DNA of 64,000 nt from an uncultured Caldisericota bacterium (GCA_903871855.1 CAIQIK010000038.1:1-64000); one strand, 5' to 3'. Positions 44,033-54,367 are shown, numbered from the stretch's first letter. The notes: a model not told the origin generated them from the sequence alone. A program made the numbers and translations.

Positions 44033-45253
44033 TCACTCAGTACCTCCCATATCGTCGCGGTTTGCCGCCTCTATACTTACGTGGTATAATTCCATTAGAG
44101 TCAGCGTCGTAGACTTCCACGTGTATTTTCCATAGACCAAGTCCTGTGCTCGCCTGCCGATGGCTGCTGACTCCAAAGCATGGTCTCTTGACCATAAAAG
44201 CGCGTCGGCCACGGCACCTACATCTCTGACTGGAACAAGAAGTCCTGTGACACGGTGCTCTACGATGCCATCGACTCCCTCGCCTTGGCACGCGATAACC
44301 ACCAGGCCAGCAGACATTGCTTCAAGGTATGCGACGCCGAGTGTCTCTCCCCAACTAGTCAGGCAGAATACCGTTGCTTTCCTAAGAAAAACGTTCACGC
44401 ATGGCTTAGTCTGCCAACCAACAAAAGTGACAACGTCATTTAGCGACAGGCTCTTCACCAACTCCTCTAGCTCTGTACGACAAGGGCCGTCCCCTACTAT
44501 TGTATATTCCACGGGAGTGCCAGCACGAGACAATCTGTCTATTGCTCTTATGGCGATGTCGATCCCTTTCCTGCGCAAGAGGCGCGACACAGTAACCACA
44601 TGCAATCGTCTATCAGATGTTTGGTAACTGTCTTCTAGCCGGTCTTCCCGCATTTCTACGTCGGTGCCATACGCGATTGTTTTCGCTCGGCAATGCAGAC
44701 TACGCCATAACTTGAGCTCCATGTTCGGTGAAGGGGCGATCACTACCGTCGCCTCTCCTACTACCCTGTCAAGAGCTTGACGACACGCACGAGAGCGTCT
44801 AATAGTGGAATCAACGTCGGTGCTCTGAAAAGTGACGACTACGGGAATCGCGAGACGACGCCCAATGGAACAAGCTGCCTCGCCGTCGGGCAACCCGAAA
44901 TGGGCATGGATGATGTCGAAGACCGTACCGGGCCAGTATTGCGCAATAGCTCGTCGTGCGGCTGTTGCAACACGTCGTCCATCGCTGGACAGGCTCAGAG
45001 CCCATGGAAACTGTACGAACCTAGGATGAATGACGTCCAGCCCCTTGACCCTCTCTCGGTGCGGAACAGCCGAGAAAGCACGCCAACGGGGGCGCAGACA
45101 CCTGAGCAACCAAGGGGCTGCTGGAATTGGAGCAACTACATGCACCTCTGCCCCTATGCTCTCCAATTCTATCGCCTGGCGTACAACAACCTGCGTACAC
45201 GCCATGTCGGAGCCGTTCAGCGGAAACATGTGGGCAATGATCAGAACCCTCAT
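44033..45253 (-). CDS. Glycosyltransferase family 4
   Basis: VLIIAHMFPLNGSDMACTQVVVRQAIELESIGAEVHVV, LHVVTVSRLLRRKGIDIAIRAIDRL, YLEAMSAGLVVIACQGEGVDGIV. Confidence 0.92.
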   Translation of the reverse strand: MRVLIIAHMFPLNGSDMACTQVVVRQAIELESIGAEVHVVAPIPAAPWLLRCLRPRWRAFSAVPHRERVKGLDVIHPRFVQFPWALSLSSDGRRVATAARRAIAQYWPGTVFDIIHAHFGLPDGEAACSIGRRLAIPVVVTFQSTDVDSTIRRSRACRQALDRVVGEATVVIAPSPNMELKLWRSLHCRAKTIAYGTDVEMREDRLEDSYQTSDRRLHVVTVSRLLRRKGIDIAIRAIDRLSRAGTPVEYTIVGDGPCRTELEELVKSLSLNDVVTFVGWQTKPCVNVFLRKATVFCLTSWGETLGVAYLEAMSAGLVVIACQGEGVDGIVEHRVTGLLVPVRDVGAVADALLWSRDHALESAAIGRRAQDLVYGKYTWKSTTLTLMELYHVSIEAANRDDMGGTE

Positions 45254-46521
45254 GTGACGTTAGCCTGGGGCTCAACCAGTTCTCGGAAAACGGGTAACAT
45301 CATGAGAAGGAAAATGCCCACAAGTTGATAGTTCTCATAGAACGCACCAGGAATCATGCACACTGCAATGCTGAGCAACGATGCTCTGGCAGCAATGGAG
45401 TAGTGCACATCGTCCTCAGCAGCAGTCGGCGAGTGGGTCAGGCCACGCCATAGTGCCAGTACCCACACCAGGAACGCGGCAAGTCCGACCACTCCATATT
45501 GTCTGGCCAGCATGAGCCACTCATTATCCACGTGTATGCCTATGACTAGTGTCTTGCCTGGGCCCAAGCCAAACACGGGCGATGTCCAGTACTGCTGCGT
45601 GGTTATGGACCAAGCCTTCAGCCGGTCAGTCAAGCCAGAGGCGGTGCGTATAGACTTCAGCTGCCCAAACCGACCCAAGTATTCTGGTGGGGTCACGGAG
45701 AACAGTGCAATCAGCACACAGCCAATAAGAAACCAAGGTAGCAGCCGCTTGATTGAGGAGTACTTCTTGACTCTGAGTCCTGGCCAGCTGAGGAGAAGCA
45801 CTCCCACTACCCCGGCCGATGCCGCGGTCAGTGCACCGCGAGATTGAGAAGTGGCGAGGGCGAGGCTAACAAGGATGATGAGAGCGACAGTCCTCCGGAG
45901 TTGCGAACGATTGCGCGCCCACATCGCACGGCTCACTGCCAAGCAGAGAACAAGCGACATCGATGCGCCAAACTCGTTGGGGTTGCCTAGCATGCCAACT
46001 GTCCTATGGGATTGCTGCAGGGTGGCTAGCTGGGTCGACACGTAGAGAGGTGCCAGCCACTCATTGATTCGAAACAAGTCAACCCATTGAGCCAGACCAA
46101 CCAGCGCAGATATGGCAGCAACTCCGAGTACCAGCCTTTCATAGTTGGCAATGTCCTCACGCTTCCACTCGAAACTTGCCCCAAGAAAAATTAGAAGCAT
46201 ATACTCGACCACCCGTGCAAATTCGAACCAATCGCTAACTGCCGGTGTGATTCCAAGGGCCAGACTCGCATACAGTAACGATACTGCTATTGCCCCACAG
46301 AAAGCGACACCACCCAAGGCAATCCCAAGAACACGATTCGGAATTCCCGGAGATCGCCGCCTCAACAGCATACTGACCAAGAGGCTTAGGGCATAACCGG
46401 CAGCCAGCACCTGTTCCCCTCTCACCGCCGGTAGCCCCTTTCCTATCGGCACGGCGGGCAGAAGGAAGGCCATCGTTAGCATCGTGGCCCGAAAAACGTA
46501 ACCGCTTCGATGGTTGGTCAT
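45250..46521 (-). CDS. O-antigen ligase/polymerase family membrane protein
   Basis: Multiple TM segments; SLVLCLAVSRAM, SQSRGALTAASAGVVGVLLL, FGLGPGKTLVIGIHVDNEWLMLARQYGVVGLAAF. Confidence 0.82.
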   Translation of the reverse strand: MTNHRSGYVFRATMLTMAFLLPAVPIGKGLPAVRGEQVLAAGYALSLLVSMLLRRRSPGIPNRVLGIALGGVAFCGAIAVSLLYASLALGITPAVSDWFEFARVVEYMLLIFLGASFEWKREDIANYERLVLGVAAISALVGLAQWVDLFRINEWLAPLYVSTQLATLQQSHRTVGMLGNPNEFGASMSLVLCLAVSRAMWARNRSQLRRTVALIILVSLALATSQSRGALTAASAGVVGVLLLSWPGLRVKKYSSIKRLLPWFLIGCVLIALFSVTPPEYLGRFGQLKSIRTASGLTDRLKAWSITTQQYWTSPVFGLGPGKTLVIGIHVDNEWLMLARQYGVVGLAAFLVWVLALWRGLTHSPTAAEDDVHYSIAARASLLSIAVCMIPGAFYENYQLVGIFLLMMLPVFRELVEPQANVT

Positions 46522-46825
46522 GTTGACGAACCAATCCCGGAACGGCCTATTGCGACGCCAATCAGCGCATCAGCAGCCAATCGCGCCAACACGCGAAGAC
46601 TCACTAGGTCAAGCCGCAATTCTCCGCTTGCTGATGGGTTTGTTCTACCGGTCGCATTTACGGCACAGTCCGCCGAGAACCGTACTGCCCTTTCACGACC
46701 TTGTTCAGTATCGCGAAGGACATAATAGCCACGTGTCGCCAATTGGCCACCACCCGCATCAAGTCGTATGCTCCAGCTGACAGTGGGGAGCACTGCACAG
46801 GCAAAGGTCGTTCTAGAGTGCCTCT

Positions 46826-47068
46826 TCAACGGTACTCCCTGACGTACGGTTTCCGCTCCTGGAACCCTCGGCCCACAGCCCAGACTGCAGAGTTCACGAC
46901 GACATCGAGTTGCAATGTCTCAACAGCTTTCTGCAAACCAGCGCGGTCCATGACGTCCAGCTGGTTCGTGACGCAGGCAGTCACCTCCACCACAGGAGAC
47001 AGGAGGCGGATGACGTCAGTGCTCAGCTCTCCATCTGCGCCCGCTCTAAGGAGTTTCATCGTCAACAC
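46826..47068 (-). pseudogene. rmlD (dTDP-4-dehydrorhamnose reductase) N-terminal remnant
   Basis: MKLLRAGADGELSTDVIRLLSPVVEVTACVTNQLDVMDRAGLQKAVETLQLDVVVNSAVWAVG resembles an RmlD N-terminus with eroded GADGQLG and NSAAWT motifs; truncated. Confidence 0.6.
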
Positions 47069-47360
47069 TCCCCTAGATGCTCAGCAAGGCTCTGAAGACC
47101 AGCATCCCACAGAAAAACGAGGAGAGGTGCAGGCGCCCTGGAGCGTCCAATCCACGCGACGTCGCCGATCGGACTACGTAATCCCTTCTCGTTCCCGGGG
47201 TCATACTCGGTGAAAAACTCGCACGCGAACTTGCTACCATCCTTGAGCGCAAGGACGCGCGTGCCATGGCCGCCTGGGGTGTCGAGCTGGTGCCACCCGC
47301 CAGGACGATACCTTTCACTCTGCGCCTCCAAAGCACACTCTGCCTGTACCTTGACTTGAG
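47062..47360 (-). pseudogene. rmlC (dTDP-4-dehydrorhamnose 3,5-epimerase) C-terminal remnant
   Basis: KFACEFFTEYDPGNEKGLRSPIGDVAWIGRSRAPAPLLVFLWDAGLQSLAEHLGE resembles the RmlC C-terminus with substitutions and frame damage. Confidence 0.5.
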
Positions 47361-47479
47361 AAACAATAGCCACAGCGTGCGCCAAGGCAAATCGTGAGCA
47401 ACCAGATGGCCCGACGCGCCTGTAGCTGCCGTTTCCTCGCCCATATCGACGAGCATCATCGCCGGTTCCCGGCCTGCTA

Positions 47480-48688
47480 TCAGTACACTGACTCACGAGC
47501 ACTGATATGCTCCTGCTCAAGGAACGGCCGCAAGACGTCGACAGCCTGTGCAGCACGTTGCTGTAGGCGAGGCACGATGTACGCGAGCCTGTTCCTCATA
47601 AAGGCCTCTTGCGACAGCATCGACTGGAAACTGTCGACCAAGTCAATGATAGTCATGTTGCGTGAATCGATGGCGAAACCTTGCCTGCCATAGACGTCCA
47701 GCGGAATGCCCTCTCCCTTGATGCTATAGCAAATCGTAATCGTGGGGACGAGAGAAGACATGGCCGCAATAGTGGAGTGGGTCCTGGCACCGATAAACAC
47801 CCGGCATTTGCCGATCGCATACTTGGTTTGAGCCGCGGACAGGCCGGTTGGCAAGAGTCTGACACTATCAAGTCGGTCGACTTGAGCCAACAATGCACTA
47901 AGTAGCAGACGGTCATCGTTCGTGGGTCTCATCACATGCGGTACGAGGAGAACTCCCATGTGATAGGTGTCGACAATGCGGCGTACGAGTGAAGAGAGCA
48001 TTGTGATGTAAAACTCATCGTTCACGCCTGTATTCATATGCGCAATAAGGGGAGAGAAATTCACCCCGACTATGCCGTTTTCCGCACTTGGCATGTAGGA
48101 AGTCATATCAAATTCCTGCGGCTTCAACGTGAATGCCGGATCCGCAGTAGCAGTCACGTTATCAGAGACTCCAGCTGCTGCCAAGCTCTGGATGGTCAGA
48201 GATTCACGCGCCGTGATGCAGTTGAACCTCTTGAGGTCTGCCCGCGCATCTGCGGGGAGCTTCTGTGCGTCGACTGACGCGCCCCAGAGAATTAGAGGTT
48301 TGTGCTGTTGGCGTACAGCCGCATCCAGCGCCAGGAAAGGTCCGGGATCCCCGTCGCAATAGTTGTCGCCACCAATCGAGAGTACGACATCAGCCTGCCG
48401 AATCACAGGAGTAAGGCGCCCGTACAGGACGTCGTAAGCTTGTCTTGTTCTACCAAGACGCTTGAAAACCTGCGACAAGTCCCAGGCCAATGACCAGCGG
48501 CGGACACAGTGTGGCACAATTTCGTCAACGACTGTAGGGTACCTGCAGTCGTTGACTGCATCATTTGACGCCAAGATGATTTTAACGTTCGGATACTGTG
48601 CCTTAATGAGGCTGCTCGTCGAGGCAACGATAGCCTCACAGCCCCTGTTATAGAAGCCAGCATGTCTAATCATAAGTACCGTTTTCAC
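47480..48688 (-). CDS. Polysaccharide pyruvyl transferase family protein
   Basis: MIRHAGFYNRGCEAIVASTSSLIKAQYPNVKIILAS, VLSIGGDNYCDG, CRVFIGARTHSTIAAMSSLVPTITICYSIKG. Confidence 0.9.
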   Translation of the reverse strand: MKTVLMIRHAGFYNRGCEAIVASTSSLIKAQYPNVKIILASNDAVNDCRYPTVVDEIVPHCVRRWSLAWDLSQVFKRLGRTRQAYDVLYGRLTPVIRQADVVLSIGGDNYCDGDPGPFLALDAAVRQQHKPLILWGASVDAQKLPADARADLKRFNCITARESLTIQSLAAAGVSDNVTATADPAFTLKPQEFDMTSYMPSAENGIVGVNFSPLIAHMNTGVNDEFYITMLSSLVRRIVDTYHMGVLLVPHVMRPTNDDRLLLSALLAQVDRLDSVRLLPTGLSAAQTKYAIGKCRVFIGARTHSTIAAMSSLVPTITICYSIKGEGIPLDVYGRQGFAIDSRNMTIIDLVDSFQSMLSQEAFMRNRLAYIVPRLQQRAAQAVDVLRPFLEQEHISARESVY

Positions 48689-49962
48689 CTGACTCTCCCC
48701 CTCTTGTTGCTGCTGAAAGCCGTCTTGAGCCAGTGGCATACCTGGGTCGCCACGCGGCTCCCCAGCCGGTAAGCCCTGGATGCTATGCGCCTGCCCAGCG
48801 GCACCGGTCGCAGGTAGCGCTTCGCCGCAGCCTCGTATCCTTCTTCAAGTAGCACGCGCTGGAAGGTCTCCCGCTGTGCTGGCACGGCGATATGGCCCGT
48901 CGTGAGCCGTGGATTGCCCGCCTGAGCGACACTCAGGGAAACCACGGTATGCCGTAGGCGTCCACACTGCTCCAACAGTTCTCGCCCACGAGCGGTGCGA
49001 ACAACAGCAATCGACACCCCTTTGTCGTCGTCCAAGGACGGCGACGCCCCCCAGAAGTCACCTAGTGTGAGATCCGCAACACTGTTTCCCGAACAGAACT
49101 CGCAGTCATAGCAGGAACGGCGAAGGCAGTAGTCGCGAAGGAAAGCCGCATTGAAGGCATCCTGCCTATGGTTTCTGACATACTCGCGCCCGTTGGTGAA
49201 CCGCGCCATGGTGTCATATCCATGCCAACCTTCTGGAAACTTGCTGCGGAAACGGTAGTCCATTACCTTGGAGCCGTATCGCGTTTCGAGCGAAGCCAGA
49301 TAGTTCTGCCAGACAACCTCAGAAGGAACACCATGACAGATGACTTCGACCGTGCTCAGCAGGTCAGCCCCCGCGTATTGCGCTGCCATTCGACGCATTC
49401 CTGCCACTTGGCAGGGCGTCCCGCTAAACAGTACTTGACGACCCATGCGCAGATACGTGCAGGCATCGTTGTATATGGTGCCTGGATGACTTTGAATGTA
49501 TTTGGAACCACGCGAGTATGTCAGGTCGACTACAGTAGTGCTCAAATAGTGCTCAGCTCTCCGCTGGTCCAAGTTCAGCCGCACTCCGGCTGCAACCCCG
49601 CCCTTTGCGACAAAATCAGCCGCTATTGCCCCGAAGACACCCCCGGACGAACTCTCTTGACGCAGCAGCGCATCGTTTGCCCAAGCAGCAAGTGCCTGAG
49701 GTTCTTCTCGAGGAGAGCCATGCTCATCAGGAGCGTTCAGAACGGGGCAGGCGACCGTACACAGACCACAATGTGTGCAAATCCTTTCGTCAATGTGCGG
49801 ATACTCGAAGCCCAACACATCTGGCTGCATGGTCAGGGCCTGCACAGAACACGCATTCGCGCAGACAGCACAACCAGTACATCGTTCCGAAGGCAGCAGA
49901 TCGACTACTGTCCGCTGGGTGTTCACACAGTCCCCCGCAGGCGCCGAATTGTCCAGCAACAA
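48685..49962 (-). CDS. Coenzyme F420 hydrogenase/dehydrogenase beta-subunit-like Fe-S protein
   Basis: CTGCAVCANACSVQAL and CTHCGLCTVACPV 4Fe-4S motifs, SSGGVFGAIAADFVAKGG, LFSGTPCQVAGMRRM, CYDCEFCSGNSVADLTLGDFWG. Confidence 0.9.
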   Translation of the reverse strand: MLLDNSAPAGDCVNTQRTVVDLLPSERCTGCAVCANACSVQALTMQPDVLGFEYPHIDERICTHCGLCTVACPVLNAPDEHGSPREEPQALAAWANDALLRQESSSGGVFGAIAADFVAKGGVAAGVRLNLDQRRAEHYLSTTVVDLTYSRGSKYIQSHPGTIYNDACTYLRMGRQVLFSGTPCQVAGMRRMAAQYAGADLLSTVEVICHGVPSEVVWQNYLASLETRYGSKVMDYRFRSKFPEGWHGYDTMARFTNGREYVRNHRQDAFNAAFLRDYCLRRSCYDCEFCSGNSVADLTLGDFWGASPSLDDDKGVSIAVVRTARGRELLEQCGRLRHTVVSLSVAQAGNPRLTTGHIAVPAQRETFQRVLLEEGYEAAAKRYLRPVPLGRRIASRAYRLGSRVATQVCHWLKTAFSSNKRGRVR

Positions 49963-49987
49963 GCGATTCCTGTCAGAACGACGCTAT

Positions 49988-50650
49988 TCACAACTGTTCC
50001 CCGTCGGGAAGGCTCACTCCCCACTCGTTCCAGATACTGCACGGCACTCGCTGGGTTGCGTCATGCGCATCCGTCGCCGTGCAGGCAACCAAGCCACGGT
50101 CCATCAGGTCCTGCGCGAGATCGTCACCCGCTCCGCGGTCCAGGCTCGACGCGTTGACTTGGGCCAGGCAGCCACGCTGGACCCAGCGGTCCAGGATGTG
50201 CCAGTCGCTGCGGACATAGGCATAGCGCTCGACATGGGCAAGGACGGGGATGAGGCCCTGCAGTTGCAGCTTGAAGATAACGTCATCCACGTAGGTGGGC
50301 AGGTCTTCGTAGGGCAGTTCAAGCAGGAGATGTGTGCCCCGGTCGGCGAGGGTCAGGACGTCGCCATGCTTCATCCGGTCGGGCAAGTCGGGGCAGATCA
50401 ACACCTCGTTGCCTGGCAGGACCGTGAGGGGAATGGCCCGACTGTTCAACTCGGCCTGCAGGTCCCTGGCAGTCCGACGCACGATGGCGGGGTCCGTCTC
50501 GTGCTCGTCCTCGATCCAATGCGGCGTGCCGATGATACTACTGATGCCGGCTGCGACAGCGAGACGTGCCATGGCGACGCTGATGGCCATGTCCGGCGCA
50601 CCGTCGTCCAGCCCCGGAAGGATGTGACAGTGTATGTCGACGACGCTCAT
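49988..50650 (-). CDS. PHP-type tyrosine-protein phosphatase (CpsB/CapC family)
   Basis: VDIHCHILPGLDDGAPDMAISVAMARLAVAAGISSIIGTPH, PVLAHVERY, TATDAHD. Confidence 0.92.
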   Translation of the reverse strand: MSVVDIHCHILPGLDDGAPDMAISVAMARLAVAAGISSIIGTPHWIEDEHETDPAIVRRTARDLQAELNSRAIPLTVLPGNEVLICPDLPDRMKHGDVLTLADRGTHLLLELPYEDLPTYVDDVIFKLQLQGLIPVLAHVERYAYVRSDWHILDRWVQRGCLAQVNASSLDRGAGDDLAQDLMDRGLVACTATDAHDATQRVPCSIWNEWGVSLPDGEQL

Positions 50651-51387
50651 GACTGGGCCGGTGCCTCCTCGGGCTTGGAGGGTTCGGTGCTATAGGCGCC
50701 ATACGTACGCGTGTAGTAGTAGTCGTTGACGCGGCGGCGGGCGCGGTTGAGCACGACACCCAGCACATTGGCGTGCGCTGCCTCCAGCACGTCCTGCGCG
50801 TGGTGCACCTCACCACTACGGGTGCGGCCAGCCCGGACGACCAGGATGACACCATCGGCCAAGGATGAGGCCACGACCGCGTCAGTGACGGGAAGCATGG
50901 GCGGGCTGTCCATGATGACCACATCGTACTCCTCCCGCAGGCGGTCCATCAGGTGCTTCATGCGGGCACTGCCCAGGAGCTCGGAGCTGTTGGGCGGGAT
51001 CGGGCCGGTGGTGATGACCGACAGGTTGGGGTACTCCTTGAGACGCGTGAACACGGTGAAGTCGGCATCGCCCACGATGAGGTTGGAGAGCCCACGCTGA
51101 TTTGGGATCCGGAAGCGGCGGTGCAGGGTCGGGTTGATGAGGTCGGCATCCAGCGCCATGACCTTCTTGCCCGTCTGGGAGATGGTCTGCGCAAGGTACT
51201 GCACAACGGTGCTCTTGCCTTCGTTGGGAGAGGGACTGGTCACCAAGATGACCTTCAGCTCCTTATCGACGGCAGCAAACTGCAGGTTGGTGCGGAGGAC
51301 ACGGAACGCCTCGGCCACCGGGCTGCGTGAGCCCTTGTAGCCGCCGTACCCGTAGCCGTAGCTGTCGGACCTAGTATGTGCGGCCAT
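50647..51387 (-). CDS. Tyrosine-protein kinase (CpsD/CapB family BY-kinase)
   Basis: VILVTSPSPNEGKSTVVQYLAQTI Walker A, VMALDADLINPTLHRRF, YDVVIMDSPPMLPVTDA, C-terminal YYYTRTYGAY. Confidence 0.93.
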   Translation of the reverse strand: MAAHTRSDSYGYGYGGYKGSRSPVAEAFRVLRTNLQFAAVDKELKVILVTSPSPNEGKSTVVQYLAQTISQTGKKVMALDADLINPTLHRRFRIPNQRGLSNLIVGDADFTVFTRLKEYPNLSVITTGPIPPNSSELLGSARMKHLMDRLREEYDVVIMDSPPMLPVTDAVVASSLADGVILVVRAGRTRSGEVHHAQDVLEAAHANVLGVVLNRARRRVNDYYYTRTYGAYSTEPSKPEEAPAQS

Positions 51388-52081
51388 GGCTGGCCCCCTT
51401 TGCGGTCATATCCGGAACGACCGCGAGCACGCGGAGGCCGAAGAGTTTCTTAACGTCGTCGGGTGTCTTGATGGTATCGTCGAAGTAGTCCACGAGGAAG
51501 GCGAGCAGGACGCCGAGCATAAGCGCGGCCACAAAGGCCACTACGATGTTGAGGAGAGGTCGCGGGCTGACCTGACCGGTCATGGGCACGGCGCGGTCTA
51601 TGACGCTGACGTTCTCGACCCGGTTGACCAGCTTGGGCAGCTGCTGGATGAACGACTTGGCCACGGTGTTGGCAATGAGGGCGGCACGGCTGGCATCCTT
51701 ATCCTTGACGCTGACGCCGATGATCTCGGTCTGCCCCTCCACCGCCACGGTCGTCATGCCGGTGAGCTGACCCACCGTCTCGGGTAGCTTGAGCGTGTCG
51801 ATGGTGTCCTGCAGGACGGCACGGCTGGTGATGATCTTGGCATACGTGACGGCGAGCGAACGGTACGTCTGGATCTGGCCAATGTCGAGGCTGTCTGCCG
51901 GTTGTGCCACGTTCTGGCGTTCGTTGACGATCAGGGACGTGTTGGCCTGGTAGACAGGGGGCAGGATCACGTAGGACAGCAGGGCAGCAGCTACCACTGC
52001 TACGAAGACAACGACGAGGACAATCCAGGCTCGGCGTCTGAGGACGCCCAATACATCGCGCAAACTCAGTTCCTGTTCCAT
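51371..52081 (-). CDS. Wzz/CpsC-like chain-length determinant (polysaccharide co-polymerase)
   Basis: LSLRDVLGVLRRRAWIVLVVVFVAVVAAALLSYVILPPVYQANTSLIV, C-terminal TM; start MEQELSLRD at 52081. Confidence 0.9.
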   Translation of the reverse strand: MEQELSLRDVLGVLRRRAWIVLVVVFVAVVAAALLSYVILPPVYQANTSLIVNERQNVAQPADSLDIGQIQTYRSLAVTYAKIITSRAVLQDTIDTLKLPETVGQLTGMTTVAVEGQTEIIGVSVKDKDASRAALIANTVAKSFIQQLPKLVNRVENVSVIDRAVPMTGQVSPRPLLNIVVAFVAALMLGVLLAFLVDYFDDTIKTPDDVKKLFGLRVLAVVPDMTAKGASHGRTY

Positions 52082-52290
52082 CAGTAGACACCTCGTAGAC
52101 AAAGGATGATGTGACCTTGGGAGAACATACCGTGACCCGTCCCGGCAACGCTCCGTTGGAGCGACATGCACGCTGTGCCAGGAGGATTACGGTCAAGCAA
52201 GCCTGTCATTGTATCACCCTTATGCCCCCTTCTTGTTGTTGCTGCCCACAACAAACCACTTGGCACTCTTCAAGTGCCCCAGCAACATAA

Positions 52291-52318
52291 AGTGTAGGCC
52301 AGTGGCTGTAATGGTCAA
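52291..52318 (-). promoter_or_regulatory. Putative promoter of the wzz/BY-kinase transcription unit
   Basis: On the minus strand: TTGACC - 16 nt - TACACT upstream of 52081. Confidence 0.35.
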
Positions 52319-52336
52319 GTGTCAGGGCGACGACCA

Positions 52337-54157
52337 TCAGTTGCTTCCCTGTTCTTGAAGCTGCATGGCGCGGTCAAACGCCTGGCCTGCGCCCACCTGG
52401 TCCCCGGCAGCGTTCCGCACGACTGCAAGGATGAACCAGCTGTCCGCACGCAGAGGGTTGTGATCGACTGCAGCCTGCGCCTCGATGACTGCTCGCGAGT
52501 CCCCCTGATTCAGGTACAGCCGCGCCAGGGCGTCGTGGTAGGCCCACATACGCGGATTGAGCCGCGCCGCCGCCTCGTACAGCTGCTGGACTTCCCGATC
52601 AACCTCCGTGGGGTCCTGCGCAGTCGCCTGCACATGATTCTGCAGAAAAGCCGCCAGGTCCGCTTTCTGCTCGGCGCCCAGCGGCGCCAGGCGCACCGCC
52701 GTACGGTAACGGTACTGGGCAGAGGGGAGGTCGCCCTGGGACTCCGCTCGCTGGGCCAAGCCGGTGTTGGCAGCCGACAGCAGGGTAACAAACACGATGC
52801 TCCAGACCGCTACGACGAAGAGGACCCCCGTCAGAAGGCGCACAGAACGGGGAGCGTGGTGGTAGCTCATACCGACATGTGGTACGGTGAAACCCGGCTC
52901 GCGCCTTTCGCGCGACACCAGCAGGCCACAGGTGACAAAGAAGAGTACCGGCATCACGAGCAGCGACCAGTCGAAGTCGACGGCAGCATGGAGGACACTG
53001 CCGAATGCCCCTGCGAGCAGGCCAGCGAAGATCGCCCCCTGTTCGCTCCTAGCAATGCGCAGACCCCTCCATAGAAGCGAGCCGACAAGAGCGAGAAACG
53101 CGCCCCCGCCCAGGATGCCCAGGTCCACCAGTTCCTCGAACAGGATGCTGTGGGGAAACTTGGCGTAGAACGGGATACTGCGGAACTGCGTGTATACGTA
53201 CTGATACGTGCCCGCCCCTGTGCCCAGCACCGGCCGGTGCAGGAACATGGACCACGCATCGCGGATCATGACCACACGCGCGTACAGGCTGGCATCTTGT
53301 ACCCCACCCACGAAGGCGAAGAGTCTTCGCATGCGTGTCGCCATGCTCAGCAGCATTGGCACGAACACATCCCGCTTCAGCCAGAACGTGAGGGCGAGGG
53401 TTACAACAAGGAGAAACACGGCGAGGATCCCCTTACGACGCTGCCCCCTCGGGAGCATAACCGGGAAGAGAATCAGAGTAATGAGAAAGACCAGCAGGCC
53501 TCCGCGCGACTGGCTCAAGATGAGCATGACGACGAAGAAGCCGGCGAAGGCTCCATATAGCACGCGCTCCCACCACCGGCGAACGTCCAGGGCGCGGGTG
53601 AGCGCGAGGAAAATGGGCAAAATGAGAAAGGCGGCAAAGGTGTTGCGGTACTGCAGAGTACTGCTGATGCTGAGACCCTGCGTCAGACCGTCCGTGGCCA
53701 GCCAGGTCCAGAAGGGGCCGGTCAACTGGTTACTTGCACCAACGTAAGCCAGGAGACCGATGAGGGACAGCACAGCACCCAGTCCAAGGAGGATGTCGAC
53801 TGCGAGGTCGAGCTGAGCCGTGTGGCGCGTGACATTGAAGACAACGTAGAAGAGGATTGCACAGAACAGTACCCTGAAGAACTCTACCATCGTGGCATGG
53901 AAGTAGACGGTCGCCACCATGGACAGTGCGCAGACGCCAAGGAAGGCCAGCATCGTGACGTCCACGGCACCTCCGGCACGAGCCCAGCCCTGTCGGGAAC
54001 GCGTTAGCACGAAGAGCAGAACAGCGGGCAAGGCCAGCACCATCATCAGGTACGCCTGCCATGTGAAGTAGCCGCCCTGGAACAGCGCACCGAAAACAAC
54101 TGGAACCAGTGCCAAGATCAGGATAACCTTGTCGTATCGGTGCATGTCGTCGTTCAC
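52337..54157 (-). CDS. O-antigen ligase family membrane protein with C-terminal TPR region
   Basis: Multiple TMs, SQSRGGLLVFLITLILF, LGTGAGTYQYVYTQFRSIPFYAKFPHSILFEELVDLGILGG, TPR-like C-terminus. Confidence 0.82.
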   Translation of the reverse strand: MNDDMHRYDKVILILALVPVVFGALFQGGYFTWQAYLMMVLALPAVLLFVLTRSRQGWARAGGAVDVTMLAFLGVCALSMVATVYFHATMVEFFRVLFCAILFYVVFNVTRHTAQLDLAVDILLGLGAVLSLIGLLAYVGASNQLTGPFWTWLATDGLTQGLSISSTLQYRNTFAAFLILPIFLALTRALDVRRWWERVLYGAFAGFFVVMLILSQSRGGLLVFLITLILFPVMLPRGQRRKGILAVFLLVVTLALTFWLKRDVFVPMLLSMATRMRRLFAFVGGVQDASLYARVVMIRDAWSMFLHRPVLGTGAGTYQYVYTQFRSIPFYAKFPHSILFEELVDLGILGGGAFLALVGSLLWRGLRIARSEQGAIFAGLLAGAFGSVLHAAVDFDWSLLVMPVLFFVTCGLLVSRERREPGFTVPHVGMSYHHAPRSVRLLTGVLFVVAVWSIVFVTLLSAANTGLAQRAESQGDLPSAQYRYRTAVRLAPLGAEQKADLAAFLQNHVQATAQDPTEVDREVQQLYEAAARLNPRMWAYHDALARLYLNQGDSRAVIEAQAAVDHNPLRADSWFILAVVRNAAGDQVGAGQAFDRAMQLQEQGSN

Positions 54158-54253
54158 AGTCGGAAACCTCCCCCAGAGCAGAACTGAGCTGTGCCGTAGG
54201 TTCTCTTGGTGCTTGCAATTGTATCCATGGTGCCAGGCTTTTGCAAGGAGGAC

Positions 54254-54282
54254 TTGACACGTTCACAATAATGGAGTAACGT
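54254..54282 (+). promoter_or_regulatory. Putative sigma70-type promoter
   Basis: TTGACA - 17 nt - TAACGT upstream of the 54368 gene. Confidence 0.4.
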
Positions 54283-54367
54283 ACTTTAGTAGTATCGGTT
54301 CCAAGGTATGAGCGTGCGGTTGTTTTGTTCAGCAGGGGCGAGTACAGGAGCGCCCGAGGGAGGAGTA

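Noticed and set aside
54308-54367. Upstream start of the stalk-domain ORF at 54308
   Set aside because: ATG 54368 is preceded by gggaggagtaatg and begins a normal signal peptide; the longer N-terminus is unlikely.
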